This document shows, piece after piece, positions 6,095 through 15,300 of a DNA stretch of 32,442 nucleotides (position 1 is its first letter; the number at the start of each line of letters is the position of its first letter). The notes beneath the pieces are model-generated. The model had not been told where the DNA came from. It saw nothing but the letters and a program-made list of their open reading frames with translations, and searched no databases. The position numbers and the translations under genes were made by a program. Origin of the DNA: Acidithiobacillus marinus (GTDB taxonomy: Bacteria > Pseudomonadota > Gammaproteobacteria > Acidithiobacillales > Acidithiobacillaceae); NCBI RefSeq assembly GCF_002847505.1, contig NZ_MXAV01000038.1:1-32442 (forward strand), read 5' to 3'.

Positions 6095-8542
6095 TCAGCC
6101 GTCGCGCAGCACCTTGCGAACGGGCCACCAACTACTGAACCAGTACACCAGCAGCACTAAAGGGAGCACCACGATTAGTGCCGGGGCCAGGTAGAGCAGT
6201 GCGTGTGGAAATTTGGTGTTCATCGCCCGTGCCAGGACAGCGGCCACAGCAATCCCCAATATCACTCCGGGGAGGAGGATCCGAGTTTGTTCCACTAGGG
6301 CGCGACGACGGAAGTGATGGATCTGGGCCCCGAGAAGTCGGCGAATTCGGTACTCGGACCTACGCGCCGACTGGACAGCATCCTGTACCACATAGACCCC
6401 AAAGAGGCTGATGAAGGTAGCCAGCAGCGCGAACACCACCAGCACTGCATCGAAGGCGAGAAAACCCGCCCGGCGTTTATGGATCAACTCAGCATAAGAG
6501 TGAATGTTCGCTAGAAAAGATCCCGGCAGTGCGAGACGAATGGCGTTACGTATCTCTGTTCGCGCTGCGCTCGTATCAGGAGACAGGCGCATGGCGATCT
6601 GCACTTTTCCCATCTTTGATAAAAAAATGTGTCCGATGGGTGTATTTAGGGGCAGGTACACGATCCCAAAATTACGTCGCATCATGGTGTGCAAGCCCCA
6701 AGTAATGGGAGCATATACTCCAGCGATAGGGTACGCCGAGTAAGTGAAGTAAGGACCTAAATGCAGGAGTTTTCCGACACAATCTGTATCTGGATAGTAT
6801 CTTTTACAGGCGTCTGAACTGACCCACAAGGAGCGTCCTTGAGTTGAGGCAGAGAGTGGAGGAAGTGCTTTCCCTCGTTCAAGGGGAATATGTAGCAAAG
6901 ACAGCATTTCGCCTATTGTGACTTCGAAAATTGCTCGACCTGACCCGTGTGGACTGGAAAACAGGCTTCCTAGGTTGATACCTAGCCACGGAAGAGTCGA
7001 GGCAAAGGCTTCGCCATGAACATACGGAACGGAGCGCAACGCACCCTGAACGGTGCGCAGACTGGCTTTGTTGGCTTGGCCCGGCGGGAAATATAAAGAC
7101 GCATAGAACACGCCCTCAGGATCAAACCCCAATGGACGATATCCCAAGACCAAGGCACTGATGGTCAGACTCAGCGCTACCCCCAATACCGCAATAGCCA
7201 AGGCCACCTGAATACCGCTGGCCAGCTGAAGCAAGCGCTGTATCCCCTTGCTCAGACTGGCAGTCCGCTCATCCCCAGCCATCGCCTCGCGCAGCGAAGC
7301 CGGGCGGCTCCGGGACAATGGCAGGACGATGGCGATCATGACCCCCATCAAGAGCAAGACAAACACGAACACAAACATCCAAACATTGAAATGCAGAGGA
7401 AACAAGTGGTATCCGTCCCCCTTGCCGGAGAACAGGCTCGCAGACAGCCACCGGCTTCCCAAGCCTGTGAGCGGCAGGGCGATGAACAGGGCCAGAAAAA
7501 AAATGGGGATCTGCTCTAACAGCAGTTGGGCAAAGATCCTCAAGGGCGAGGCACCCAATAGCTGACGGATACCCAAAGAACGGAGGATAGCGTGGTGTCG
7601 CAAGAGGGCATAGTTACTGATGTTGAAGACGGCGATGATCCACAGGAATAGCCCCACGCCGAAATACAACCAGGGCAAGCGGTTCATTCCCATTTGGCGC
7701 AGGAAGGCCTCCCGCAGCGGTAGCGCTTCAATCCGATAGTTCTTCAATTGACTGCGAAACTGCGGCGGAGTGGCGATCTGCTGCCGTGCTGCCAGAGCCG
7801 CCAAACGGACATTCAAGTCATGGAGAGATTCTCCGGGAGACAGCCGGGCATAAAGAGAGTCATTGACATTGTTTTCCTGAACTTTTGGTAGCGGTTCGAC
7901 TAAAGGAATGAACACGTCTGCGGAAGAACCGGGAATCAACTGCGCCCCTTTGGGTAATACTGCAGTAATCTGATAGCTTTGACCGTCCATCTGTAGCTCT
8001 CTATTCACCGCATCGGGATTTCCCGCAAACGCTTGCTTCCAAAAGTCATAGCTGATCACTGCTTGATGCGGGCCATCGGGTTTACCGCTGGAAATCTGCG
8101 GCCAAGTCCCCAGAGCAGGGCGCGTAAAGAGCAATGGAAAGACTTGCGGCGATACCCTCTTGTAGTCCAATACCATCACGACCCCATTGATACGGGTAGT
8201 GGTCGTTCGACTTAAGTCGTTGAGCAGCGCACTACTTTGAATACCGCTATGGGCTTCACGCTCCAAGTCCTGATGCAATTTTGGACTGGCTTGGAAGCTG
8301 GTACCCAGTCCTATGGCTGGCATTTCTTCGCGAATCAAGACCAAGCGGGATGGATCGACAAAGGGCATGGGCTGCAGTTGAAACGCGTACAAGACCTGAA
8401 AACCCACGCCCGCCACGCCCGTTGCCAAGCCTAAAAAGAGGGACGAGACGACAAAGTATAGACGCTGCTGCCACAGTTTCCGGAAGAAGGTGTGCAGCCC
8501 ACCCCAAGAGATTGTTGGTCTTGTTATTTCACTAGCGTACAT
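6095..8542 (-). CDS. FtsX/MacB-like ABC transporter permease (second copy)
   Basis: Inner-membrane permease of about 815 residues with eight predicted helices in a fused double layout. The order is an N-terminal helix (about residues 30-50), a large periplasmic MacB-PCD-like domain, helices near 295-320, 345-365, 390-410 and 440-465, a second periplasmic domain, then helices near 700-720, 745-765 and 780-800. It shares the ERTASLSK motif after the first FtsX domain and overall layout with the 9394-11808 permease, so the two are paralogues. I chose the ATG at 8542, which overlaps the ATPase gene's last codons; a TTG at 8563 is possible. The partner is the ATPase at 8532-9332. It is the last gene of the operon. 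Confidence 0.85.
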   Translation of the reverse strand: MYASEITRPTISWGGLHTFFRKLWQQRLYFVVSSLFLGLATGVAGVGFQVLYAFQLQPMPFVDPSRLVLIREEMPAIGLGTSFQASPKLHQDLEREAHSGIQSSALLNDLSRTTTTRINGVVMVLDYKRVSPQVFPLLFTRPALGTWPQISSGKPDGPHQAVISYDFWKQAFAGNPDAVNRELQMDGQSYQITAVLPKGAQLIPGSSADVFIPLVEPLPKVQENNVNDSLYARLSPGESLHDLNVRLAALAARQQIATPPQFRSQLKNYRIEALPLREAFLRQMGMNRLPWLYFGVGLFLWIIAVFNISNYALLRHHAILRSLGIRQLLGASPLRIFAQLLLEQIPIFFLALFIALPLTGLGSRWLSASLFSGKGDGYHLFPLHFNVWMFVFVFVLLLMGVMIAIVLPLSRSRPASLREAMAGDERTASLSKGIQRLLQLASGIQVALAIAVLGVALSLTISALVLGYRPLGFDPEGVFYASLYFPPGQANKASLRTVQGALRSVPYVHGEAFASTLPWLGINLGSLFSSPHGSGRAIFEVTIGEMLSLLHIPLERGKALPPLSASTQGRSLWVSSDACKRYYPDTDCVGKLLHLGPYFTYSAYPIAGVYAPITWGLHTMMRRNFGIVYLPLNTPIGHIFLSKMGKVQIAMRLSPDTSAARTEIRNAIRLALPGSFLANIHSYAELIHKRRAGFLAFDAVLVVFALLATFISLFGVYVVQDAVQSARRSEYRIRRLLGAQIHHFRRRALVEQTRILLPGVILGIAVAAVLARAMNTKFPHALLYLAPALIVVLPLVLLVYWFSSWWPVRKVLRDG

Positions 8543-9332
8543 TGTCGTTCCATTGCACTTCAAACCCCTTGGATAATTCGGTTTCCTTCAGTTCCAATAC
8601 ATGGCCATCTGCTGCGAAGTGTTCATCCACCACCTGACCGTCGGCCAGACGGACGATGCGTTTTGCACGATTGGCATAGTGAAGATCGTGCGTGACCATG
8701 AGAATGGTTGAACCCAGACGGATATTCAGGTCCTCCAGTAACTGCATGACGGCTTCGCCTGCCTTTGAATCCAGGTTGCCCGTTGGTTCATCCGCCAAAA
8801 GAATGGCAGGCTCTGTAGCCAGCGCTCGAGCGATGGCCACTCTTTGCTGTTGTCCGCCGGAAAGTTGGCTTGGGTAATGCTGACGTCGATGGCTGATTCC
8901 CACAGCGTCTAGCATGGCTTCTGCCCGTTCTCTACGCTCTGCCGGGCGAACTCCGCCCCTATACAGCAAAGGCAGTTCCACATTGGCCAGCACACTCAAA
9001 TCATCGATCAGGTTAAAGGACTGGAACACGAAGCCGATATGCTGATTGCGTAATTTGGCCCGGGCACTTTCTGAGAGACCGGCAACGGAGGTTCCGGAGA
9101 GCAAATAGGTTCCCGAACTAGGATCGTCGAGCAGGCCCAGAATGGACATCAAGGTGGTTTTCCCACATCCAGATGGCCCGGTGACTGCCACGTATTCTCC
9201 TGGATCAATACTCAGGTTAATTCCGGCCAAAGCAATCGTTTCAACGCTTTCCGTACGAAAAACTTTACGGAGATCATGCGTCGCCAACACGGCATGCCCA
9301 GGGCTTGGTGAGAGAGTGGCGTGTTGGCTCAT
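8532..9332 (-). CDS. MacB/LolD-type ABC transporter ATP-binding protein (second copy)
   Basis: A 266-residue cytoplasmic ATPase that would power the permease encoded just downstream. It has Walker [10 protein letters not shown] (residues 52-60), Q-loop FVFQSFNLI, signature LSGGQQQR (157-164), Walker B ILLADEP (177-183) followed by TGNLDS, and the switch histidine in MVTHD. This set is typical of the LolD/MacB/FtsE group. A C-terminal extension of about 35 residues follows the core. AGGAG lies 11 bases before the ATG. It is 61 bp from the previous permease gene and overlaps the next one, consistent with one transcript. Confidence 0.93.
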   Translation of the reverse strand: MSQHATLSPSPGHAVLATHDLRKVFRTESVETIALAGINLSIDPGEYVAVTGPSGCGKTTLMSILGLLDDPSSGTYLLSGTSVAGLSESARAKLRNQHIGFVFQSFNLIDDLSVLANVELPLLYRGGVRPAERRERAEAMLDAVGISHRRQHYPSQLSGGQQQRVAIARALATEPAILLADEPTGNLDSKAGEAVMQLLEDLNIRLGSTILMVTHDLHYANRAKRIVRLADGQVVDEHFAADGHVLELKETELSKGFEVQWNDNVR

Positions 9333-9393
9333 CTGACAGGTGCTCCTGTGTGAGGTGTACAGATCTTGCCGTTATTGATGGACATAAAACCAC

Positions 9394-11808
9394 TTACCTC
9401 CCATTTGATGGGTCGGAGCGCAACAGCCTCAGTAAACTCCGCATGACGTTGAAATACGATAATCCGATGGAAAACAGCACCAGGAAAAATGTCAACAACA
9501 GAGAGATAGGCAAAAAGCGCATGGCGTCGGGAAAGTCCTGTGCCGCCAAATGGACGAGCAGCAGAGCCACTGCTGTGCCGACAAAAGCCCCGGGCAGGAT
9601 AACCCAGAAAAGGTCGCGGAGAAGCCCCCGATAAAAGTCTCTGTTTTCCGCTCCCAACATGCTTCGGATCCGGTATTCCGGCAACCGCGCTGCCTGCGTT
9701 GTTGCCTGCACCACGTACACGCCGAACAGTGTGATCCCAGTTGCCAGGAAGGCAAAAATGCCAAAGAGTAGATCAAAGTTTAGACCGCTCTGCTGTGTTT
9801 TGTGGATGAGCGCCGTGTACGAATGCAAGGGGCTAAACACAGCGCTGGGAAGAGCGAGATGCAGGTATTGCGATGCCGATCGCAATGCCGATGCCGACTG
9901 TACAGGGATGCGCAGCAAGATATAGCCACTACTTAAGAACCCCCCTAGTAACTGGTCAAAAGTACTGTTCAGAGGAAAATACTCAACCCCCAAGTAGCCA
10001 CGATTCGGCATGAGTTTCCAGGCAATTGATGGGACGACACCAGCGACGTGCTGGTCAGGATGAATAACTGGCTGCCCTACGCACTGCTCGCTGGAGAAGA
10101 AAGATCTACAGAAATCGGTATCTACCCATATGGAAGGACTTTCTTGGTCATTCAGCGCGGGCATCGCCTGCCCCCGCTGTAGAGGGATGTCCAAAAGGCG
10201 GAAGAATCCCGGACTGACGATATCAAACAACACTTTGCCGGATCTTTTCGAGCTGGAAGCTCCTGCGGCGCCATCGGAGGAAGAATCCCACGGGAGAAAA
10301 AGTGCAAAGGCACTACTCCGAACATAAGGATCCCGTCGCAGGTTGCTCTCGATCTGTAGCCAGTCAGGCGTGATATTGGCTGCAGTCGGTAAATATACCC
10401 GGCTATATTCGACATTTTTCGGTTGAAACCCCAGAGATCGGTGGCTCAACACATAATTACCAATTGCGAGGCTCAGGGCGGTACTCAATAACCCGATGGC
10501 TAATGCTGCCTGCAGCGTATTGAGCGCCTGAAACATCCTCCGCAACGGCTTACTCAGACTGGCCGTACGCTCATCATGGGTCAGTGCGGTTTTCAAGGCA
10601 CTGGGCCGCAGACGCCAGAGGGGAATGGCTACAACACAGACAGCAGACACCAGCAAGAGAACAAGCAGAAAAAGTCCCTCCCATCCGGTAAAACGCAGAG
10701 GGAAATCCGCGTAAGCGCTGCCGCTAAAAATGGTACTCGAAAGCCATCGTATTCCGAGAAAAGTGAGCGGTATGGCCAGGAAGAGGGAAAGCAACAGGGC
10801 GGGCAACTGCTCAGACAGGAATATCTGAATAACTGCCCCTCGACTCGCCCCTAGGAGTTGGCGTATGGCAAAACCTCGGAGCCGGCGTTGGTGGCGGAGG
10901 ACCGCATAGTTGATGATGTTTAAAACGGCGATCAGCCAAACGAAGAGCCCTCCGCCCAGATACAACCAAGGTAATTGCGCCATGTGCGCCTTGTGAAGGA
11001 CGTAATTCCGCAGAGGCGAAGCGAGGAGTCGGTAACCTTTGCCCTGATTACGGAACCGTGCGGGAATTCGACGGACTTCTTTCTCTGCTAAGGTCGACAA
11101 CACCGGTCGGAGACTTTCGAGCGTATGGTCAGCGCCTAATTGAGCGAACGTGAGCTTGTCAAAGTAATGCGCTTCAACCTTATCTTGCGGGAGGACCAGA
11201 GGCACATAAACATCTGCCGCAAGGCCATGCAGAGTAAAGTTTTGTGGCAGGACGCCTACTACCTGGTAGACTTTGCCATGGAGGGATATTTCGCTACCGA
11301 CGGCGGACGCTTTTTTGCCAAAGGCTTTACTCCAAAACCCGAAACTGAGCATTGCCTCCTGGGGTCCATCCCGGTGTCCTGCCGCAGCACTCGGCCAGCG
11401 CCCAAGATAGGGGTGGCGAAGCAGCATCGGAAAAAAATTAGGCGTAACCGACTGGTAATGAACGGCCAGCCGTTGTCCCTGCACCAAACTTATGGTCACT
11501 TTGGGGTTAGATGAGACTAGAGCACTATCCTGGAGCTCTGCGTGGGTTGCTCGTCGTAATGGGGACAGCAGCGCAGATCGAGAAAGGTATCCGGTCAAAC
11601 CATACACCGGTAAAATTTGCCGAATCACGACGATGCGGTTCGCCTCCGGATAAGGCAATGGTTTAAAAAAGAACGTATAAAAGACCGTGAAACCAAGGGT
11701 GGCCATGGCGATCGATAGGCCGAGAAATATCCCGGAAACCACGGTGTAACTGCGGTCCCGCCAGAGGCGATTTGCCCAATCCGATAATACGCTTGAGTGG
11801 TTGTTCAT
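9394..11808 (-). CDS. FtsX/MacB-like ABC transporter permease (first copy)
   Basis: An 804-residue inner-membrane permease with the same double layout as its downstream paralogue: N-terminal helix, periplasmic domain, four central helices, second periplasmic domain, three C-terminal helices. LPWLYLGGGLFVWLIAVLNI marks the second helix and HDERTASLSK the cytoplasmic turn after the first FtsX domain. MacB-type permeases do not carry substrate through the membrane but drive periplasmic substrate into a TolC duct. Because one chain already holds two FtsX units, it may act as a single fused pair or form a heteromer with the second copy. The start overlaps the ATPase stop as ATGA. Confidence 0.88.
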   Translation of the reverse strand: MNNHSSVLSDWANRLWRDRSYTVVSGIFLGLSIAMATLGFTVFYTFFFKPLPYPEANRIVVIRQILPVYGLTGYLSRSALLSPLRRATHAELQDSALVSSNPKVTISLVQGQRLAVHYQSVTPNFFPMLLRHPYLGRWPSAAAGHRDGPQEAMLSFGFWSKAFGKKASAVGSEISLHGKVYQVVGVLPQNFTLHGLAADVYVPLVLPQDKVEAHYFDKLTFAQLGADHTLESLRPVLSTLAEKEVRRIPARFRNQGKGYRLLASPLRNYVLHKAHMAQLPWLYLGGGLFVWLIAVLNIINYAVLRHQRRLRGFAIRQLLGASRGAVIQIFLSEQLPALLLSLFLAIPLTFLGIRWLSSTIFSGSAYADFPLRFTGWEGLFLLVLLLVSAVCVVAIPLWRLRPSALKTALTHDERTASLSKPLRRMFQALNTLQAALAIGLLSTALSLAIGNYVLSHRSLGFQPKNVEYSRVYLPTAANITPDWLQIESNLRRDPYVRSSAFALFLPWDSSSDGAAGASSSKRSGKVLFDIVSPGFFRLLDIPLQRGQAMPALNDQESPSIWVDTDFCRSFFSSEQCVGQPVIHPDQHVAGVVPSIAWKLMPNRGYLGVEYFPLNSTFDQLLGGFLSSGYILLRIPVQSASALRSASQYLHLALPSAVFSPLHSYTALIHKTQQSGLNFDLLFGIFAFLATGITLFGVYVVQATTQAARLPEYRIRSMLGAENRDFYRGLLRDLFWVILPGAFVGTAVALLLVHLAAQDFPDAMRFLPISLLLTFFLVLFSIGLSYFNVMRSLLRLLRSDPSNGR

Positions 11809-12572
11809 GGCAGCTCCGGGGGGGCTTTTTCAGTCTCAGATGCCGGGTTTGCGGGGTCATACCAACGCCCATCGCGCAAATGTAGAACGCGCTCGGCGCG
11901 CGCGGCGTAGACCGGATCGTGGGTCGCCATAAAAAGGGTGGTGCCCCGCTCGGCACGCAGCTTCTCCATGAGCGCCATCACCCGTTCGCCGGCGTGACTG
12001 TCGAGATTACCTGTGGGCTCATCAGCAAGAATCAGCTCAGGTTCAGTCACTAGAGCACGGGCAATGGCGACCCTTTGCGCCTGTCCACCGGAGAGACGCG
12101 AGGGATAATGCCGAGCGCGGTGAGCGATTCCTACTTCCTCCAGCAGATACTCCACCCGTTCGCGGCGCTCACTGCTTGGGATGTTTCCCCGATACCGTAG
12201 CGGCAGCTCAACATTTTCAAAGACACTGAGGTCACCGATCAGGTTAAAGGATTGGAAAACGAAGCCGATATGGAGGTTACGATAGCGGGCCCGCTGGTCT
12301 TCCGTGAGTCCATCGACCCGTTCTCCACCCAGATACTGTTCTCCCTGGCTGGGATGATCCAGCAGACCGAGGATCGCCATAAGGCTGGTTTTTCCTGAAC
12401 CCGACGGGCCCATGAGGACCACATATTCTCCGGCCTGTATGCGCAAATCCAAGTCCTGAACGGCGTAGGTCATCACCGTGTCGCTTCGATAGATTTTGCT
12501 GACCCCGCGCAGTTCGAGCAGCGGCGGTGACGGCTTTTCGTGGTGACTAGCTTTTGATAGGGGAAGACTCAT
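11805..12572 (-). CDS. MacB/LolD-type ABC transporter ATP-binding protein (first copy)
   Basis: A 255-residue ATPase with Walker [10 protein letters not shown] (residues 55-63), Q-loop FVFQSFNLI, signature LSGGQAQR (160-167), Walker B LILADEP (180-186), TGNLDS and switch histidine in MATHD. The combination is diagnostic of the MacB/LolD/FtsE group. Its gene overlaps the TolC-like gene by 26 bases and the permease gene by four, so translation is probably coupled. It is clearly paralogous to the ATPase at 8532-9332, suggesting duplication of an ATPase-permease pair. Confidence 0.93.
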   Translation of the reverse strand: MSLPLSKASHHEKPSPPLLELRGVSKIYRSDTVMTYAVQDLDLRIQAGEYVVLMGPSGSGKTSLMAILGLLDHPSQGEQYLGGERVDGLTEDQRARYRNLHIGFVFQSFNLIGDLSVFENVELPLRYRGNIPSSERRERVEYLLEEVGIAHRARHYPSRLSGGQAQRVAIARALVTEPELILADEPTGNLDSHAGERVMALMEKLRAERGTTLFMATHDPVYAARAERVLHLRDGRWYDPANPASETEKAPPELP

Positions 12573-13962
12573 GGGAACTCTCTCTGAGGGGTGATAGGGC
12601 TACGGACAATTGCCGGATCCGGGTTGGGGTCAGAACTCCTGCGGTGGCTGCGAGGCTGGCATAGTGCGTTACGACAGCGGCGTTCGCACTGTTCAATGCA
12701 TTCCGCACGGTGAGGACGTTTTGCCGATCGATAATGGCATTGTTCTCCGTGACGAGACCAACGCGAACACCATCCTCGGCAGCGGCACTGGCATGCCGCG
12801 CCACCAAAAGAGCGCGTCGGTACAGGGCGGACTGCTGACGTGCGCCGTTGAGATCGGCGAAGTCGGCACCCAGTTGCTTCTCGACACTACGCTCGGTGGC
12901 GAGAAGCAACTGGAAGTTTTCTTCTTGTTGGTATCGCGCCTTGTGCAGAGTGGCCTGCTGCGAGCCGCCGGAAAAAATCGACCAGCTGAGCTCAACCATG
13001 GCAGACGATTCCGTATTTCTATAAGGATTTGGTAAGTTGTCGGCGGAGAGGGATCCTAGCCGATAGCCTAGCGTCCCATGCTGCGATTGCCATTGGTGGG
13101 CTAATACCAAGCTGATTGATGGTAGAAAACCTCCCCAGGCAGCAGATACGCTTTTCTGTGCAGCGGCCAGTTGGTCATTCGCAGCGGCTAGAGCGGGGTT
13201 ATGCTGCGTTGCTGCTGCCTTCCAGAGGGTCAACGTTGACCATGAAAGCCGTATCTTCTGGGGTAGCGTTGGCGCGCGATCGGGGGCTGGCGTCCCTGTA
13301 AATTGTTGTAGCTTCTGGCGTGCCACCTGCCATTGGGCTCGGGCATCGGCAAGTTGTGCCTGAATCTGCCGCAGCGCGACCTGGGCTTCGTCAGCACCGA
13401 GAATACCCGTCGTTCCAGCTTGGTATCGTGCTTTTGCGGTCAATGCCTGCCGCGCGAATCCTTGTTCCGCCTCCTGCAGGCTGCGCACGTTGGCATCGGC
13501 GAGAAGCCACTGTACATAGGCGGCCGTAGCTTGATTTTCGAGATTCTGCATCGCTTCCTGGTAGGTCGCTGCGGCGGCGGCCACCTGATCTCCGCTGGCC
13601 TGATAATCCTGTAATGCCGACCAATTGAAAAGTGCCTGCTGGAGTTGGACCGACCAGGATTCGGTACGCGTGCGACTGTTTTCCTCCAGAAGGGCCGTGT
13701 CGGGCTGAACGCTGTTGTAGGGCTCTTGAGTATATTCTGTGGCAAACTGGACATTTGCTCCTGCGGTAATCTGGGGCAGCAGCGCCGCGAGAGCCAGTGG
13801 CTGCGCCGTCGAGGCAACCTCCAGCTGCCGCCGATAGACTTGAATCCGGGGATCGTGGGAAAACGCCTGATGCCAGAATTGCTCAAGGGTATAGGCGTGT
13901 GCGCCCTGCATCAGGAGCAATGGTGTCAATGCCGCTCCCAAGAGTAATCTGGGGTGTCTCAT
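12547..13962 (-). CDS. TolC-family outer membrane efflux protein
   Basis: A 471-residue protein starting at the ATG at 13962, which overlaps the adaptor stop as ATGA; an upstream start at 13989 would add nine residues before the signal peptide. MRHPRLLLGAALTPLLLMQG followed by AHA is a good Sec signal peptide with cleavage after AHA. Two long helical, Ala/Gln/Leu-rich repeat halves follow (about residues 90-250 and 290-450), as in TolC, where three chains form the outer-membrane barrel and periplasmic tunnel. With the adaptor and the two permease/ATPase pairs it would complete a tripartite exporter. Confidence 0.9.
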   Translation of the reverse strand: MRHPRLLLGAALTPLLLMQGAHAYTLEQFWHQAFSHDPRIQVYRRQLEVASTAQPLALAALLPQITAGANVQFATEYTQEPYNSVQPDTALLEENSRTRTESWSVQLQQALFNWSALQDYQASGDQVAAAAATYQEAMQNLENQATAAYVQWLLADANVRSLQEAEQGFARQALTAKARYQAGTTGILGADEAQVALRQIQAQLADARAQWQVARQKLQQFTGTPAPDRAPTLPQKIRLSWSTLTLWKAAATQHNPALAAANDQLAAAQKSVSAAWGGFLPSISLVLAHQWQSQHGTLGYRLGSLSADNLPNPYRNTESSAMVELSWSIFSGGSQQATLHKARYQQEENFQLLLATERSVEKQLGADFADLNGARQQSALYRRALLVARHASAAAEDGVRVGLVTENNAIIDRQNVLTVRNALNSANAAVVTHYASLAATAGVLTPTRIRQLSVALSPLRESSHESSPIKS

Positions 13963-15224
13963 TGACGAATCCGCATGCGCGGCCCCCATTGCGTGGTGTC
14001 CGAAAGGACTATGCGCTCTCCCGGAGTTAATCCACTCAAAATTTGGATCCCGTTGGAGGAGGCCAAGCCAAAGCGCACTGGGCGCCTGCTCGCCGAGTCG
14101 CCATCGGTCGAGAGGACGTACACCACGCCCTTACTGTCCGGCTGCACGCCGACGGGGCGCCCGACATGCAATACGTTGGTCATGTGGCTCACGCTGATGA
14201 CTCCCGTCACGGCCATCTGCGGGCGTGCCCCCTTTGGTATTTTACCCGCAAGACGCACGGTAACCGGAACGGCACCTTTGACCACGTTGGGCGAAACGCG
14301 TTCGACAGTGCCGTGCAGTACGGGCTCTTCTGGATTCGGCAGCAAGATCTCCACGGTTTGCCCAACGGTAATCTCACCGGCGTCGTCGGGTGATACCGCA
14401 AGCGTGGCGTTGAGGAAACGGGCATTGGCGATACGCGCGATAGCGGTTCCTGCAGTCAGGCTTTGACCGGCTTGGACAGATACTGTTTGTACTTGTCCAC
14501 TCATCCCTGCCTGTGGCGTCAATGCTTGAATATTAGCCTCCGCAGTTTGCAGGTCGGCGCGAGCGGACGCGACCAGTGATTGCTCGTTTTCGGATTGAGC
14601 GGCTACGTTCCGTCTAAAAGCCCGAATGCGCTGCTCGGTTGATGCCACGAGTTGTGCGTCGTTGCGGGCGTCAAGGCGATTCGTTTCATATTGCAAACGC
14701 GAAATGACCGCCTCGCGTAATAAACTGGCGTCGGCCTTGACCCGCATCTCGGCACTGGTTGCCTGCGCCTTCGCAGACGCCAAATCTTCCTGCAAAGTAT
14801 ATAGATGGTCTTCCAACTGCGCCTGCTGCGCTGTTGCCTCAGCCTGGGTTCTGGTCAAGGCAAATCGGGCCTTTTGCAGTTCCGTTCCCAAGGTGGGGTT
14901 GCTCAATTTCAGGAGTGGGCTGTGCGTTTCCACCAAGCTTCCGGGGTGGGCCAGGAGCCGCTCTACGGTCCCACTAACATTGCTGGTTACCCAGCGTTCG
15001 GTTCGCGGTTTCAGGATTCCTGGTGCGCGGATTTGTATCAGAAAAGGCCCCTGTTCGACGGTCCCCAACAAGAGATCTCTCAACGAAACGGAGGGTCCGC
15101 TCGGAATGCTGAACCAAACGATGGGAAAAGCGATGAGCAGCGCCAGGAAATTGACCGCCAACAGCAGCCAGCGCCTGGATTTACGGCGGCGAATCTCCTC
15201 TGGGGGGATGGCTATATCCGTCAT
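13959..15224 (-). CDS. Periplasmic adaptor (HlyD/MacA-type membrane fusion protein)
   Basis: About 421 residues. After a basic N-terminus (RRRKSRRW) a single helix (LLLAVNFLALLIAFPIVWF) anchors the protein in the inner membrane. Then come a first lipoyl half, a long coiled-coil hairpin (about residues 95-220, rich in A, Q, E and R), the returning half AGMSGQVQTVSVQAGQSLTA, a beta-barrel domain and a C-terminal membrane-proximal domain. This is the order in MacA/HlyD adaptors that link an ABC permease to TolC. The ATG at 15224 places the helix close to the N-terminus; an ATG at 15284 is also possible, and neither has a strong ribosome site. Confidence 0.88.
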   Translation of the reverse strand: MTDIAIPPEEIRRRKSRRWLLLAVNFLALLIAFPIVWFSIPSGPSVSLRDLLLGTVEQGPFLIQIRAPGILKPRTERWVTSNVSGTVERLLAHPGSLVETHSPLLKLSNPTLGTELQKARFALTRTQAEATAQQAQLEDHLYTLQEDLASAKAQATSAEMRVKADASLLREAVISRLQYETNRLDARNDAQLVASTEQRIRAFRRNVAAQSENEQSLVASARADLQTAEANIQALTPQAGMSGQVQTVSVQAGQSLTAGTAIARIANARFLNATLAVSPDDAGEITVGQTVEILLPNPEEPVLHGTVERVSPNVVKGAVPVTVRLAGKIPKGARPQMAVTGVISVSHMTNVLHVGRPVGVQPDSKGVVYVLSTDGDSASRRPVRFGLASSNGIQILSGLTPGERIVLSDTTQWGPRMRIRQ

Positions 15225-15300
15225 ATCGGAAATCCGGATGAGGAACACCTGCCCGCATAAAATACGCTGTCGGGGCGTGCGCATCTAAAACCCAGCGAGA

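Noticed and set aside
9659-9925. Open plus-strand frames inside the permease genes (also 10130-10327, 10576-10854, 11140-11514)
   Set aside because: They lie opposite well-supported permease genes, have no family resemblance or ribosome sites, and are explained by GC-rich codon use.
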